DNA of 5,076 nucleotides from Pseudolabrys sp. (lineage in GTDB: Bacteria; Pseudomonadota; Alphaproteobacteria; Rhizobiales; Xanthobacteraceae), in contig JAQSCR010000055.1 of NCBI GenBank assembly GCA_029945495.1, positions 1-5,076 of the forward strand, written 5' to 3'. The notes beneath the pieces are model-generated. The model ran no database searches, was not told the origin of the DNA, and saw nothing but the letters and a program-made list of their open reading frames with translations. Positions 1-4,795 of the stretch are shown one piece after another (positions within the stretch are counted from its first letter, which is position 1; each line of letters begins with the position of its first letter). Both the position numbers and the translations under genes were made by a program.

Positions 1-725
1 GCGTCGACATCGAGAAAGGCGCGCTGGCCGGCAAGGGATTGGAAATCTGCTGGGTCAAGAATCCGGTCGATGCGTTTTTCGCGCAAATCCAGGGCTCGAC
101 GCGCGTCAAGCTCGATGACGGCGAACTGCTGCGGCTGAACTATATCGCCAGCAACGGCAAGCCCTATACGCCGGTCGGCCGTTTGCTGATCGAGCGCGGC
201 ATCTTCACGCCGGAAGAAATGTCGATGGACAAGATCCGCGACTTCATGGAAGCGAACCCGGAAGAAGGCCAGGCGTTGCGCGAGAAGAATCGGTCTTTCG
301 TGTTCTTTTCCAAGACCACGCTGCAGGCGAAGGACGAATGTCTGGGCGCCCAGGGTATCGCACTCACACCGGGACGCTCGATCGCGGTCGATCCAAAGGT
401 TCACGTTTACGGCACGCCGGTCTGGATCGCCGCTACATTGCCGCTCAAGAGCGCCGCGCCCGAAGAGTCATTCCAGCGTCTGAGGGTGGCGCAAGACACC
501 GGCTCCGCGATTCGCGGGCCGGCGCGCGCCGACATCTATTTCGGCCACGGCCCGGACATTCCCTCGATCGCTGGCCGCATCAAGCAATTCGGCCAATTCG
601 TCATGCTGATGCCGCGCGTGGCGGCGATGGCCGATGAGGTCAGCGGCAGGGTCGTGCCGCTGCCGCGGCCGCGGCCGAAGGACATCGTCGCCAATAACAC
701 GGCGCTGCCGGCGCCGCGGCCGTGA
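1..725 (+). CDS. mltA: Lytic murein transglycosylase A (MltA), 3' part, cut by window start
   Basis: MltA cleaves the beta-1,4 bond between MurNAc and GlcNAc in peptidoglycan and forms 1,6-anhydro-MurNAc ends; family members act in the periplasm. The first full codon is at 3 and about 240 residues are visible, so the signal peptide and N-terminal part lie outside the window. Numbering from that codon, the MltA signature is clear: FFAQIQGS near 25-32, SNGKPYTPVGR near 50-60, NRSFVFF near 96-102. The C-terminal 3D domain carries its three name-giving aspartates in SIAVDP (Asp130), QDTGSAIRG (Asp165, codon 495-497) and DIYFG (Asp177, codon 531-533); the catalytic aspartate of the family belongs to this set. 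QGS-T replaces the common QGSGR. After the domain comes a loose tail with VVPLPRPRP, typical of low-complexity ends in this group. The stop lies 10 nt before smr, so the two probably share a transcript. The family assignment is secure. Confidence 0.95.
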   Translation, partial: VDIEKGALAGKGLEICWVKNPVDAFFAQIQGSTRVKLDDGELLRLNYIASNGKPYTPVGRLLIERGIFTPEEMSMDKIRDFMEANPEEGQALREKNRSFVFFSKTTLQAKDECLGAQGIALTPGRSIAVDPKVHVYGTPVWIAATLPLKSAAPEESFQRLRVAQDTGSAIRGPARADIYFGHGPDIPSIAGRIKQFGQFVMLMPRVAAMADEVSGRVVPLPRPRPKDIVANNTALPAPRP

Positions 726-735
726 GCCGGGCACC

Positions 736-1320
736 ATGAGCCGTGACGGCAGGCGCCGCGTTCTGTCCTACGAAGAACGCGTGCTGTGGACGACGATCAC
801 CAAGGCGATCACGCCGCTGCGCGATGCGCCGGCCGCTGCGGCCGTCGAGCCCGTCCACGCCGAGCTTGCCAAGCCGCGCAAGGCCCCGCCGGTTTTCGTC
901 AAACCCGCCAAGGCGCATAAACCGGCTGCGCCGGCAAAGCCCGCGGCGCCGGTGAAGCCCGCGCCGGCGATCGAGCCGCTCGGCCGCCGCATGCGGCGCA
1001 GCCTCGCGCGCGGCAAGGAAGGCATCGATGCGCGTATCGATCTGCACGGGCTGACGCAGGCGCAGGCGCATGACGCGCTGTTGCGGTTTTTGCGGACGGC
1101 GAGCGCGCGCGACGCACGTCTGGTGCTGGTGATCACCGGTAAAGGAAAACGCGGCGACGGCGATGGGGAGCGCGAACGCGGCGTGCTGCGCCGCCAGGTG
1201 CCGCAGTGGCTGAGCCAGCCGGAATTCCGCGACGTCGTTATCGGTTTCGAGGACGCCCACATCGCCCATGGCGGGGAAGGCGCGCTCTATGTCCGGGTGC
1301 GGCGGAGCCGGGCCATTTAG
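736..1320 (+). CDS. Smr domain protein (MutS2 C-terminal-like, putative DNA/RNA endonuclease)
   Basis: A 194-residue protein with a stand-alone Smr domain. ATG 736 is chosen because it is the first good start after the mltA stop (10 nt away) and gives the MSRDGRRRVLSYEERVLW beginning usual for alphaproteobacterial Smr proteins; no strong Shine-Dalgarno is visible, which suggests coupling to mltA. Residues 10-30 form the conserved N-terminal helix, about 35-80 are a Lys/Pro/Ala-rich linker (repeated KPA and PAAP units) probably disordered, and about 97-190 are the Smr domain. Its motifs are IDLHG (101-105, for the usual LDLHG), TGKG (134-137) and HGGEGALYV (178-186). Family knowledge: Smr domains bind or nick branched DNA, or cleave RNA in ribosome rescue; which applies here cannot be read from the sequence. 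The protein is probably cytoplasmic. Confidence 0.9.
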   Translation: MSRDGRRRVLSYEERVLWTTITKAITPLRDAPAAAAVEPVHAELAKPRKAPPVFVKPAKAHKPAAPAKPAAPVKPAPAIEPLGRRMRRSLARGKEGIDARIDLHGLTQAQAHDALLRFLRTASARDARLVLVITGKGKRGDGDGERERGVLRRQVPQWLSQPEFRDVVIGFEDAHIAHGGEGALYVRVRRSRAI

Positions 1321-1330
1321 CGGTGCCGAA

Positions 1331-1376
1331 CCGGCCGCCGCTTGCCGCGGTGGCCGGCGTCGGATCGACGATCCGA
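1331..1376 (+). terminator. Two tandem hairpins after smr, candidate transcription end
   Basis: The first hairpin starts 10 nt after the smr stop: arms 1331-1341 and 1347-1357 pair over 11 positions (one G-U) around the loop ttgcc. A second, smaller one follows at once: tcggatc and gatccga (1360-1366 and 1370-1376) around gac. Neither is followed by a T tract, so this is not a classical intrinsic terminator; it may protect the 3' end or mark a Rho-dependent end. The inverted repeats are read directly; the role is inferred. Confidence 0.4.
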
Positions 1377-1590
1377 ACCATTGACCCTCGCCATCAGGCG
1401 GGAAATGCCGATCCAGAGTTCGAAGACATCGGCTTCGATCTCTTCAGGTCGTATGCCCAGGCTGCGTTCATCCGGCGCCAACCCCCCGCCTCGCTGCTTC
1501 CGCTCACGCATTTTCACCAACCCCCATGCCCCGGCGCCTGTGCAACGGTGCCAGACGTCCAACACAACCATGAGGATACAACGCCATATA

Positions 1591-1600
1591 ATACATGTAT
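1591..1600. repeat. 10-bp perfect palindrome in the AT-rich tract
   Basis: The sequence atacatgtat equals its own reverse complement. It lies in the AT-rich stretch about 45 bp past the stop of the HTH-Dcd-like gene, and could be a protein binding site or chance in AT-rich DNA. Confidence 0.35.
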
Positions 1601-1601
1601 C

Positions 1602-1611
1602 AAGAATATTT
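1602..1611 (+). repeat. Left copy of 10-bp direct repeat flanking the HTH-Dcd-like gene
   Basis: The sequence aagaatattt occurs here and, identically and in the same direction, at 2410-2419. The two copies enclose the complete gene at 1644-2393 with little extra DNA. This could be a trace of insertion, a repeated binding site for the encoded HTH, or coincidence helped by AT-rich composition. The match is seen directly; the meaning is open. Confidence 0.4.
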
Positions 1612-1643
1612 TATACTAACTTAGACATAACCCTGGCGGGGCC

Positions 1644-2393
1644 CTAGGCTGTGGCCTTGTCGTCCGGCGTCGCGGCCAGGCGAAGGATTTCCAGGGCGAT
1701 GACCGGGTCGCCGGCGCGCAGCGGGAACGGGCTGCTGCCGGCGTTGAATAGATGGAAGTGCAGACGGCCCTTGAAGCCAGGCTCGATATGCAGCGTGGTC
1801 GACGCCACAATGCCGTGGCGACAAAGCGCCACCGCGGTGCCGATTCGGCCAAGATAGTCGCGCGGCAAGTCGATGCTTTCCGCCGTGCTCGCCTGCACGG
1901 CGACGCCGGCCGCCAGTTCAAATCCCTTGGCGTGGCCGATGTCGATGGCCATGCCGTTTGCCGTGCCGACACTGGTATGAAGCGTCAGCTCGATCGACGC
2001 GGCGCGCAGGTTTTCCGCAACGAATGGTTTAATACCGATAATGCCGTCTTTTGCGGCCCGCGCGATCTGGTGGTTTACCAGCAGACCGGCGCCGGCGATG
2101 CGGGGCGTCGCGTCCGCGGTATAGGGCGCCGGGCTGCCTTCGCTGAACGATTCGCTGAGCCAATAGTCCGAGCTGTGTCCGGTCAGGCGGCCAAGTTTCC
2201 CGGCCATCGCGCGCGAGATCGGCTGTCGCCCGTTGATGATGTTGTTGACCGACTGGCGCGACACGCCGGTCGCCTTGCTGACGGCAACCTGATCGAGCCC
2301 CAGACGACGGAGCTCCGCTCTCAAATGCGCGCCTGGTGTTGCGCGCCCGGCTTCCCTATCGGCGTTGGCCTCGCCCCGGCTGCCCGCGGACAT
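1644..2393 (-). CDS. HigA/XRE-type HTH fused to a dCTP deaminase/dUTPase-like domain, probable regulator
   Basis: 249 residues from an ATG at 2393 with GAGGAG seven nt before it, which fixes the start. Residues 1-18 are a polar leader. Residues 20-79 match the HigA-type XRE helix-turn-helix: PGAHLRAELRRLGLDQ, then VSKATGVSRQSVNNIINGR as the recognition unit, ending in DYWL. A short linker leads to about 104-239, which follows the dCTP deaminase/trimeric dUTPase fold: LLVNHQIARAAKDG, ASIEL (132-136), SIDLPRDYLGRI, the CRHG strand with Arg192, HIEPGFKG (202-209), LFNAG with Asn217, and LRAGDPVIALEILRL. Key catalytic positions differ: the SSxxR serines read VA, and the deaminase glutamate before FYN reads His214. 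An active enzyme is therefore unlikely; a nucleotide-responsive repressor is the favoured inference. No HigB toxin gene is adjacent. Transcription runs the same way as hslVU, 114 bp after hslU. A plain antitoxin remains possible. Domains are confident, the role is not. Confidence 0.82.
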   Translation of the reverse strand: MSAGSRGEANADREAGRATPGAHLRAELRRLGLDQVAVSKATGVSRQSVNNIINGRQPISRAMAGKLGRLTGHSSDYWLSESFSEGSPAPYTADATPRIAGAGLLVNHQIARAAKDGIIGIKPFVAENLRAASIELTLHTSVGTANGMAIDIGHAKGFELAAGVAVQASTAESIDLPRDYLGRIGTAVALCRHGIVASTTLHIEPGFKGRLHFHLFNAGSSPFPLRAGDPVIALEILRLAATPDDKATA

Positions 2394-2400
2394 GGTGTTG

Positions 2401-2406
2401 CTCCTC
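2401..2406 (-). promoter_or_regulatory. Ribosome binding site of the HTH-Dcd-like gene
   Basis: On the minus strand GAGGAG stands seven nt before the ATG at 2393. It is the strongest Shine-Dalgarno in the window and settles the start of this gene. Confidence 0.75.
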
Positions 2407-2409
2407 GAG

Positions 2410-2419
2410 AAGAATATTT
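2410..2419 (+). repeat. Right copy of 10-bp direct repeat flanking the HTH-Dcd-like gene
   Basis: This aagaatattt is identical to 1602-1611. It lies just before the ribosome binding site of the gene and overlaps the inverted repeat at 2412-2423, so the copy may be part of a binding site rather than an insertion scar. Confidence 0.4.
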
Positions 2420-2423
2420 ATTC
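2412..2423. promoter_or_regulatory. Candidate operator: 12-bp inverted repeat before the HTH-Dcd-like gene
   Basis: The + strand reads gaatatttattc: arms gaata and tattc pair around a two-base centre. It sits 18-30 bp before the ATG at 2393, overlapping the possible -10 region. XRE/HigA proteins commonly repress their own promoter through such short inverted repeats, so autorepression is a reasonable inference; binding is not shown. Confidence 0.4.
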
Positions 2424-2442
2424 CTACTCAGGGCAATGTTAA
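2414..2442 (-). promoter_or_regulatory. Weak candidate promoter for the HTH-Dcd-like gene
   Basis: On the minus strand TTAACA (2442-2437) is followed after 16 nt by TAAATA (2420-2415), or after 17 nt by AAATAT. Transcription would start near 2408, leaving a leader of about 15 nt that still contains the GAGGAG site. The -10 fit is poor (three of six), so this is only a possibility; read-through from hslU is the alternative. Confidence 0.25.
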
Positions 2443-2507
2443 ATGTCCCGGGGCTCAACCGTTAATTGTAAATTTAAATCGAAAATACCGGCAGGGGCTT
2501 GAATCGA

Positions 2508-3818
2508 TTACAGAATAAATCGGCTCAAATCGGTGTTTTTGGCCAGGTCGCCGATGTGCTTGTCGACGTAAGCCGCGTCGACCCGCACGGTTTCGCCGGA
2601 GCGGTCGGTGGCGGCAAACGAGATTTCGTCGAGCACCCGCTCCATCACGGTCTGCAGGCGGCGCGCGCCGATATTCTCGATCGCCGAATTCACCGACACG
2701 GCGATATTGGCGATAGCGTCGATTGCGTCTTCAGTGAAATCGAGGGTGACGCCTTCGGTGGCGAGCAACGCGACATATTGCTTGATCAGCGAGGCTTCCG
2801 GCTCGGTGAGGATGCGACGGAAATCGTCGCGCGTCAGCGCCTGCAATTCGACACGGATCGGCAGCCGGCCCTGCAATTCGGGCAGCAGGTCGGACGGCTT
2901 TGAGATGTGGAACGCGCCCGACGCGATGAACAGAATATGGTCGGTCTTCACCGGCCCATGCTTGGTGTTGACGGTGGTGCCTTCGATCAGCGGCAAGAGA
3001 TCGCGTTGCACGCCCTCGCGCGACACATCGGCGCCGGAGCGGCCTTCGCGCCCGGCGATCTTGTCGATCTCGTCGAGGAAGACGATGCCGTTCTGCTCGA
3101 CCACCTTGATCGATTCCAGAACGAGCTGCTCGTTGTCCAAGAGCTTGTCGGATTCCTCGTTGATCAGGATATCGTGCGATTCCAGCACGGTGACGCGCCG
3201 CGTCTTGGTGCGGCCGCCGCCCATCTTGCCGAAGATATCGCCGATATTGATGGCGCCCATCTGCGCGCCGGGCATGCCGGGAATTTCGAACATCGGCATG
3301 CCGGAGCCGGCGCCTGACTGCACCTCGACTTCGATTTCCTTGTCGTTGAGTTCGCCCTGGCGCAGCCTTTTGCGGAAGCTTTCGCGCGTCGCCGGGCTCG
3401 ATCCGGGGCCGACCATCGCGTCGAGTACGCGCTCTTCCGCCGCCATTTCGGCCCGCGCCTGCACGTCTTTTCGCTTCCGCTCGCGCGTCAGCGTGATGGA
3501 AATTTCCACCAGATCGCGGATGATCTGCTCGACGTCGCGGCCGACATAGCCGACCTCGGTGAATTTGGTCGCTTCGACCTTGAGGAACGGCGCGCCGGCG
3601 AGCTTAGCCAGGCGCCGCGAGATTTCGGTCTTGCCGACGCCGGTCGGCCCGATCATCAGGATATTTTTCGGCAGCACCTCTTCGCGCAATTTGTCGTCGA
3701 GCTGCAAACGGCGCCAGCGGTTGCGCAGCGCAATGGCGACGGCGCGCTTGGCGTCGTTCTGGCCCACAATGAAGCGGTCGAGTTCGGAAACGATTTCGCG
3801 CGGGGAGAAGTCGGTCAA
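2508..3818 (-). CDS. hslU: HslU, ATPase/unfoldase subunit of the HslUV protease
   Basis: A full-length 436-residue AAA+ ATPase of the Clp/Hsp100 group. Its hexamer binds, unfolds and threads proteins into the HslV chamber in the cytoplasm. Visible motifs: Walker A GPTGVGKT (57-64), pore loop GYVG (90-93), the variable I domain at about 105-240 with a Gly/Met-rich stretch (169-202), Walker B IVFLDEID (245-252), sensor 1 ILFIASGAFH (295-304), the arginine-finger region GRLP (317-320), sensor 2 IGARR (383-387), and the C-terminal SRFIL tail that docks into HslV and activates it. The start is TTG at 3818: the frame is open back to 3840 with no ATG or GTG, the next ATG is at codon 55, and MTDFSPREIVSELDRFIVGQ is the family's normal N-terminus. 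It begins 13 nt after the hslV stop with no clear Shine-Dalgarno, which points to translational coupling. No clear intrinsic terminator follows. Confidence 0.98.
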   Translation of the reverse strand: MTDFSPREIVSELDRFIVGQNDAKRAVAIALRNRWRRLQLDDKLREEVLPKNILMIGPTGVGKTEISRRLAKLAGAPFLKVEATKFTEVGYVGRDVEQIIRDLVEISITLTRERKRKDVQARAEMAAEERVLDAMVGPGSSPATRESFRKRLRQGELNDKEIEVEVQSGAGSGMPMFEIPGMPGAQMGAINIGDIFGKMGGGRTKTRRVTVLESHDILINEESDKLLDNEQLVLESIKVVEQNGIVFLDEIDKIAGREGRSGADVSREGVQRDLLPLIEGTTVNTKHGPVKTDHILFIASGAFHISKPSDLLPELQGRLPIRVELQALTRDDFRRILTEPEASLIKQYVALLATEGVTLDFTEDAIDAIANIAVSVNSAIENIGARRLQTVMERVLDEISFAATDRSGETVRVDAAYVDKHIGDLAKNTDLSRFIL

Positions 3819-3831
3819 CGGGCGTACTCGA

Positions 3832-4383
3832 TTACGATTTCAAGGATTCAATGGTGACGTTGCGGTTGGTGTAGACACAGATGTCGGCGGCGATATCGAG
3901 CGATTTGCGTACGATCGCTTCGGCGTCGAGCGGCCCGTCGATCAGCGCGCGGGCGGAGGCCAGCGCATAATTGCCGCCGGAGCCGATGCCGGCGACGCCC
4001 ATTTCCGGCTCCAGCACGTCGCCGGTGCCGGTCAGCACCAGCGAGACATTGACGTCGGCGACGATCATCATAGCTTCCAGCCGGCGCAGGTAGCGGTCAG
4101 TGCGCCAATCCTTGGCCAGCTCGACCGAGGCGCGCAGCAACTGGCCGGGATACTGCTCCAGCTTGCTTTCCAGCCGCTCGAACAGCGTGAAGGCGTCGGC
4201 GGTGGCGCCGGCAAAGCCGCCGATCACGTCGCCTTTGCCTAATTTACGGACTTTTTTGGCATTGGACTTGACGATGGTCTGGCCGATCGACACCTGGCCG
4301 TCGCCGCCGATGACGACCGTGCCGCCCTTGCGGACGGTGAGGATGGTGGTGCCGTGCCAAGTTGGGACTTCGTTGCCTGCCAT
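3832..4383 (-). CDS. hslV: HslV, threonine peptidase subunit of the HslUV protease
   Basis: 183 residues, a full-length member of the proteasome-beta-like peptidases that form a double hexameric ring capped by HslU. The N-terminal nucleophile is Thr12 in HGTTILTVRKGG, exposed after removal of an 11-residue propeptide; E. coli HslV lacks such a propeptide, while alphaproteobacterial ones commonly have one. Counting from Thr12 the expected active-site residues are present: Asp at 17 (GGDGQ, residue 28), Lys at 33 (AKKVR, residue 44) and Ser at 124 (GSGG, residue 135). Family blocks GGFAGATADAFTLFER and ELAKDWRTDRYLRRLEA are intact. ATG 4383 is preceded on its strand by two AAGGG stretches (3 and 10 nt away), the more distant being the likelier ribosome binding site. 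It is the first gene of hslVU, divergent from the rnk-like gene. Confidence 0.98.
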   Translation of the reverse strand: MAGNEVPTWHGTTILTVRKGGTVVIGGDGQVSIGQTIVKSNAKKVRKLGKGDVIGGFAGATADAFTLFERLESKLEQYPGQLLRASVELAKDWRTDRYLRRLEAMMIVADVNVSLVLTGTGDVLEPEMGVAGIGSGGNYALASARALIDGPLDAEAIVRKSLDIAADICVYTNRNVTIESLKS

Positions 4384-4424
4384 ATACCCTTAGCCCTTGC
4401 GCCTTACCCATTGCGACCCGGGTC

Positions 4425-4453
4425 ATCTAGGCACGGCGGCAAGCGTTTGCAAA
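4425..4453 (-). promoter_or_regulatory. Candidate heat-shock (RpoH-type) promoter of hslVU
   Basis: On the minus strand TTTGCA (4453-4448) and CCTAGAT (4431-4425) are separated by 16 nt. This resembles the CTTGAA / CCTATAT-like boxes of alphaproteobacterial RpoH promoters, though the -35 half is imperfect. Transcription would start near 4418, about 35 nt before the hslV ATG. hslVU is a sigma32 target in many proteobacteria, which favours the reading; no better promoter was seen nearby. Confidence 0.35.
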
Positions 4454-4455
4454 CG
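4444..4455. repeat. 12-bp perfect palindrome before hslV
   Basis: The sequence cgtttgcaaacg is its own reverse complement and overlaps the -35 half of the candidate hslV promoter. It could be an operator for a dimeric regulator; no known regulator is matched with confidence. Confidence 0.4.
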
Positions 4456-4511
4456 GGGCCGATTGCATCGTGGCGCGACCTTCTGCCCGCTGACTCCGGT
4501 CATTCGCCGCG

Positions 4512-4539
4512 TTGACAATGCCGGGATGGTGCCTACATT
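4512..4539 (+). promoter_or_regulatory. Sigma70-like promoter reading toward the rnk-like gene
   Basis: A consensus TTGACA at 4512-4517 is followed, 16 nt later, by TACATT at 4534-4539 (four of six to TATAAT). It is the best vegetative promoter match in the window. The start would fall at about 4545-4547, giving a leader of about 250 nt before the rnk-like ATG and placing the ATG of a small ORF at the very 5' end of the transcript. Confidence 0.5.
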
Positions 4540-4546
4540 TCACCTT

Positions 4547-4615
4547 ATGATCGCCCGGTTGAGCCACACAGCGCGTCGTTTTTCCCGCGCGGGTCACCTG
4601 CACGCAGGCAGGTAA
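4547..4615 (+). CDS. Possible 22-aa arginine-rich leader peptide, perhaps leaderless
   Basis: An ATG eight nt after the -10 box opens a 22-codon frame, MIARLSHTARRFSRAGHLHAGR, ending in TAA at 4613-4615. It has five Arg and three His and no Shine-Dalgarno, and could be translated only as a leaderless start if transcription begins at about 4545-4547. Its last codons run through the left arm and loop of the hairpin at 4586-4623, and the stop lies in the right arm, so a moving ribosome would open that hairpin. No family is recognised. It may be chance; the case rests on position only. Confidence 0.25.
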   Translation: MIARLSHTARRFSRAGHLHAGR

Positions 4616-4623
4616 CCCGGGCG
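4586..4623 (+). promoter_or_regulatory. Leader hairpin 1 upstream of the rnk-like gene
   Basis: Arms 4586-4601 and 4608-4623 pair at 14 of 16 positions around the six-base loop acgcag; the mismatches are 4595/4614 and 4589/4620. Its core also contains the DNA inverted repeat cctgc-ac-gcagg. No T tract follows on either strand, so it is not a simple terminator. Its right arm is shared with hairpin 2, so only one of the two can form. Confidence 0.45.
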
Positions 4624-4644
4624 ACTGCTGTCTGTCGTCCCGGG
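4616..4644 (+). promoter_or_regulatory. Leader hairpin 2, alternative to hairpin 1
   Basis: Positions 4616-4625 (cccgggcgac) pair with 4634-4644, with one bulged t at 4638, around the loop tgctgtct. Ten pairs, six of them the cccggg block. It uses bases 4616-4623 that also form the outer right arm of hairpin 1, so the structures compete. A switch role is inferred. Confidence 0.4.
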
Positions 4645-4690
4645 CTCTTCAATATCCCCCAAAACCTTAAGTCCTAATGGCGCGTCTTGG

Positions 4691-4707
4691 CCGATGCTGA
4701 GCATCGG
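4691..4707 (+). promoter_or_regulatory. Perfect 7-bp hairpin in the rnk-like leader
   Basis: ccgatgc and gcatcgg pair around tga. It is followed by attt only, too short for an intrinsic terminator. It lies about 90 nt before the rnk-like start and may be an RNA structure or an operator half-site pair. Confidence 0.3.
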
Positions 4708-4795
4708 ATTTGCGCGCGACCGCAGTTTAAGCCGCGAGGCAGGACCATTTGTAGTGGCAACGCTCGCTAGAATTCTGAGAGAGACGGAACGAATC

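Larger units (their letters stand above)
1377..1643. other. Intergenic region without a convincing gene, AT-rich at its right end
   Basis: This gap separates the converging smr (+) and HTH-Dcd-like (-) genes. Open frames exist on both strands but have no recognisable domain, no Shine-Dalgarno and a composition like chance frames in GC-rich DNA. From about 1580 to 1628 the base composition turns sharply AT-rich, with tataat at 1587-1592, the perfect palindrome atacatgtat at 1591-1600 and aatattttata at 1605-1615. No matching -35 box was found for a promoter in either direction. No tRNA, insertion sequence or CRISPR repeat is seen. Confidence 0.5.

Noticed and set aside
1317..1571. 84-aa frame on the minus strand, 72 nt past the HTH-Dcd-like gene, considered as a partner (toxin) gene
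   Set aside because: It has no Shine-Dalgarno (the bases before the ATG read tatcctc), no HigB/RelE-like motif, an Arg/Gly-rich tail, and it runs through the smr hairpins and over the smr stop. Its middle part looks protein-like, so it is not fully excluded.
2394..2507. Intrinsic terminator sought after hslU
   Set aside because: Only AT-rich stretches (aaatttaaat) and the short self-complementary block cccgggg are present; no stem followed by a T run on the minus strand was found.
2508..3549. Long open frames on the plus strand opposite hslU (134 to 313 aa)
   Set aside because: They are antisense shadows of a fully conserved gene, with low-complexity Ser/Arg-rich translations and no domain.
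4397..4546. Upstream in-frame extension of the 22-codon ORF starting at TTG 4397
   Set aside because: The extension has no family resemblance, a TTG start without a ribosome binding site, and crosses the candidate hslV promoter and the TTGACA promoter.
4768..4773. TAGAAT as a -10 box close to the rnk-like start
   Set aside because: The only plausible -35 (TTGTAG at 4749) is 13 nt away, too short; at 17 nt the sequence is ccattt. The promoter at 4512-4539 fits better.
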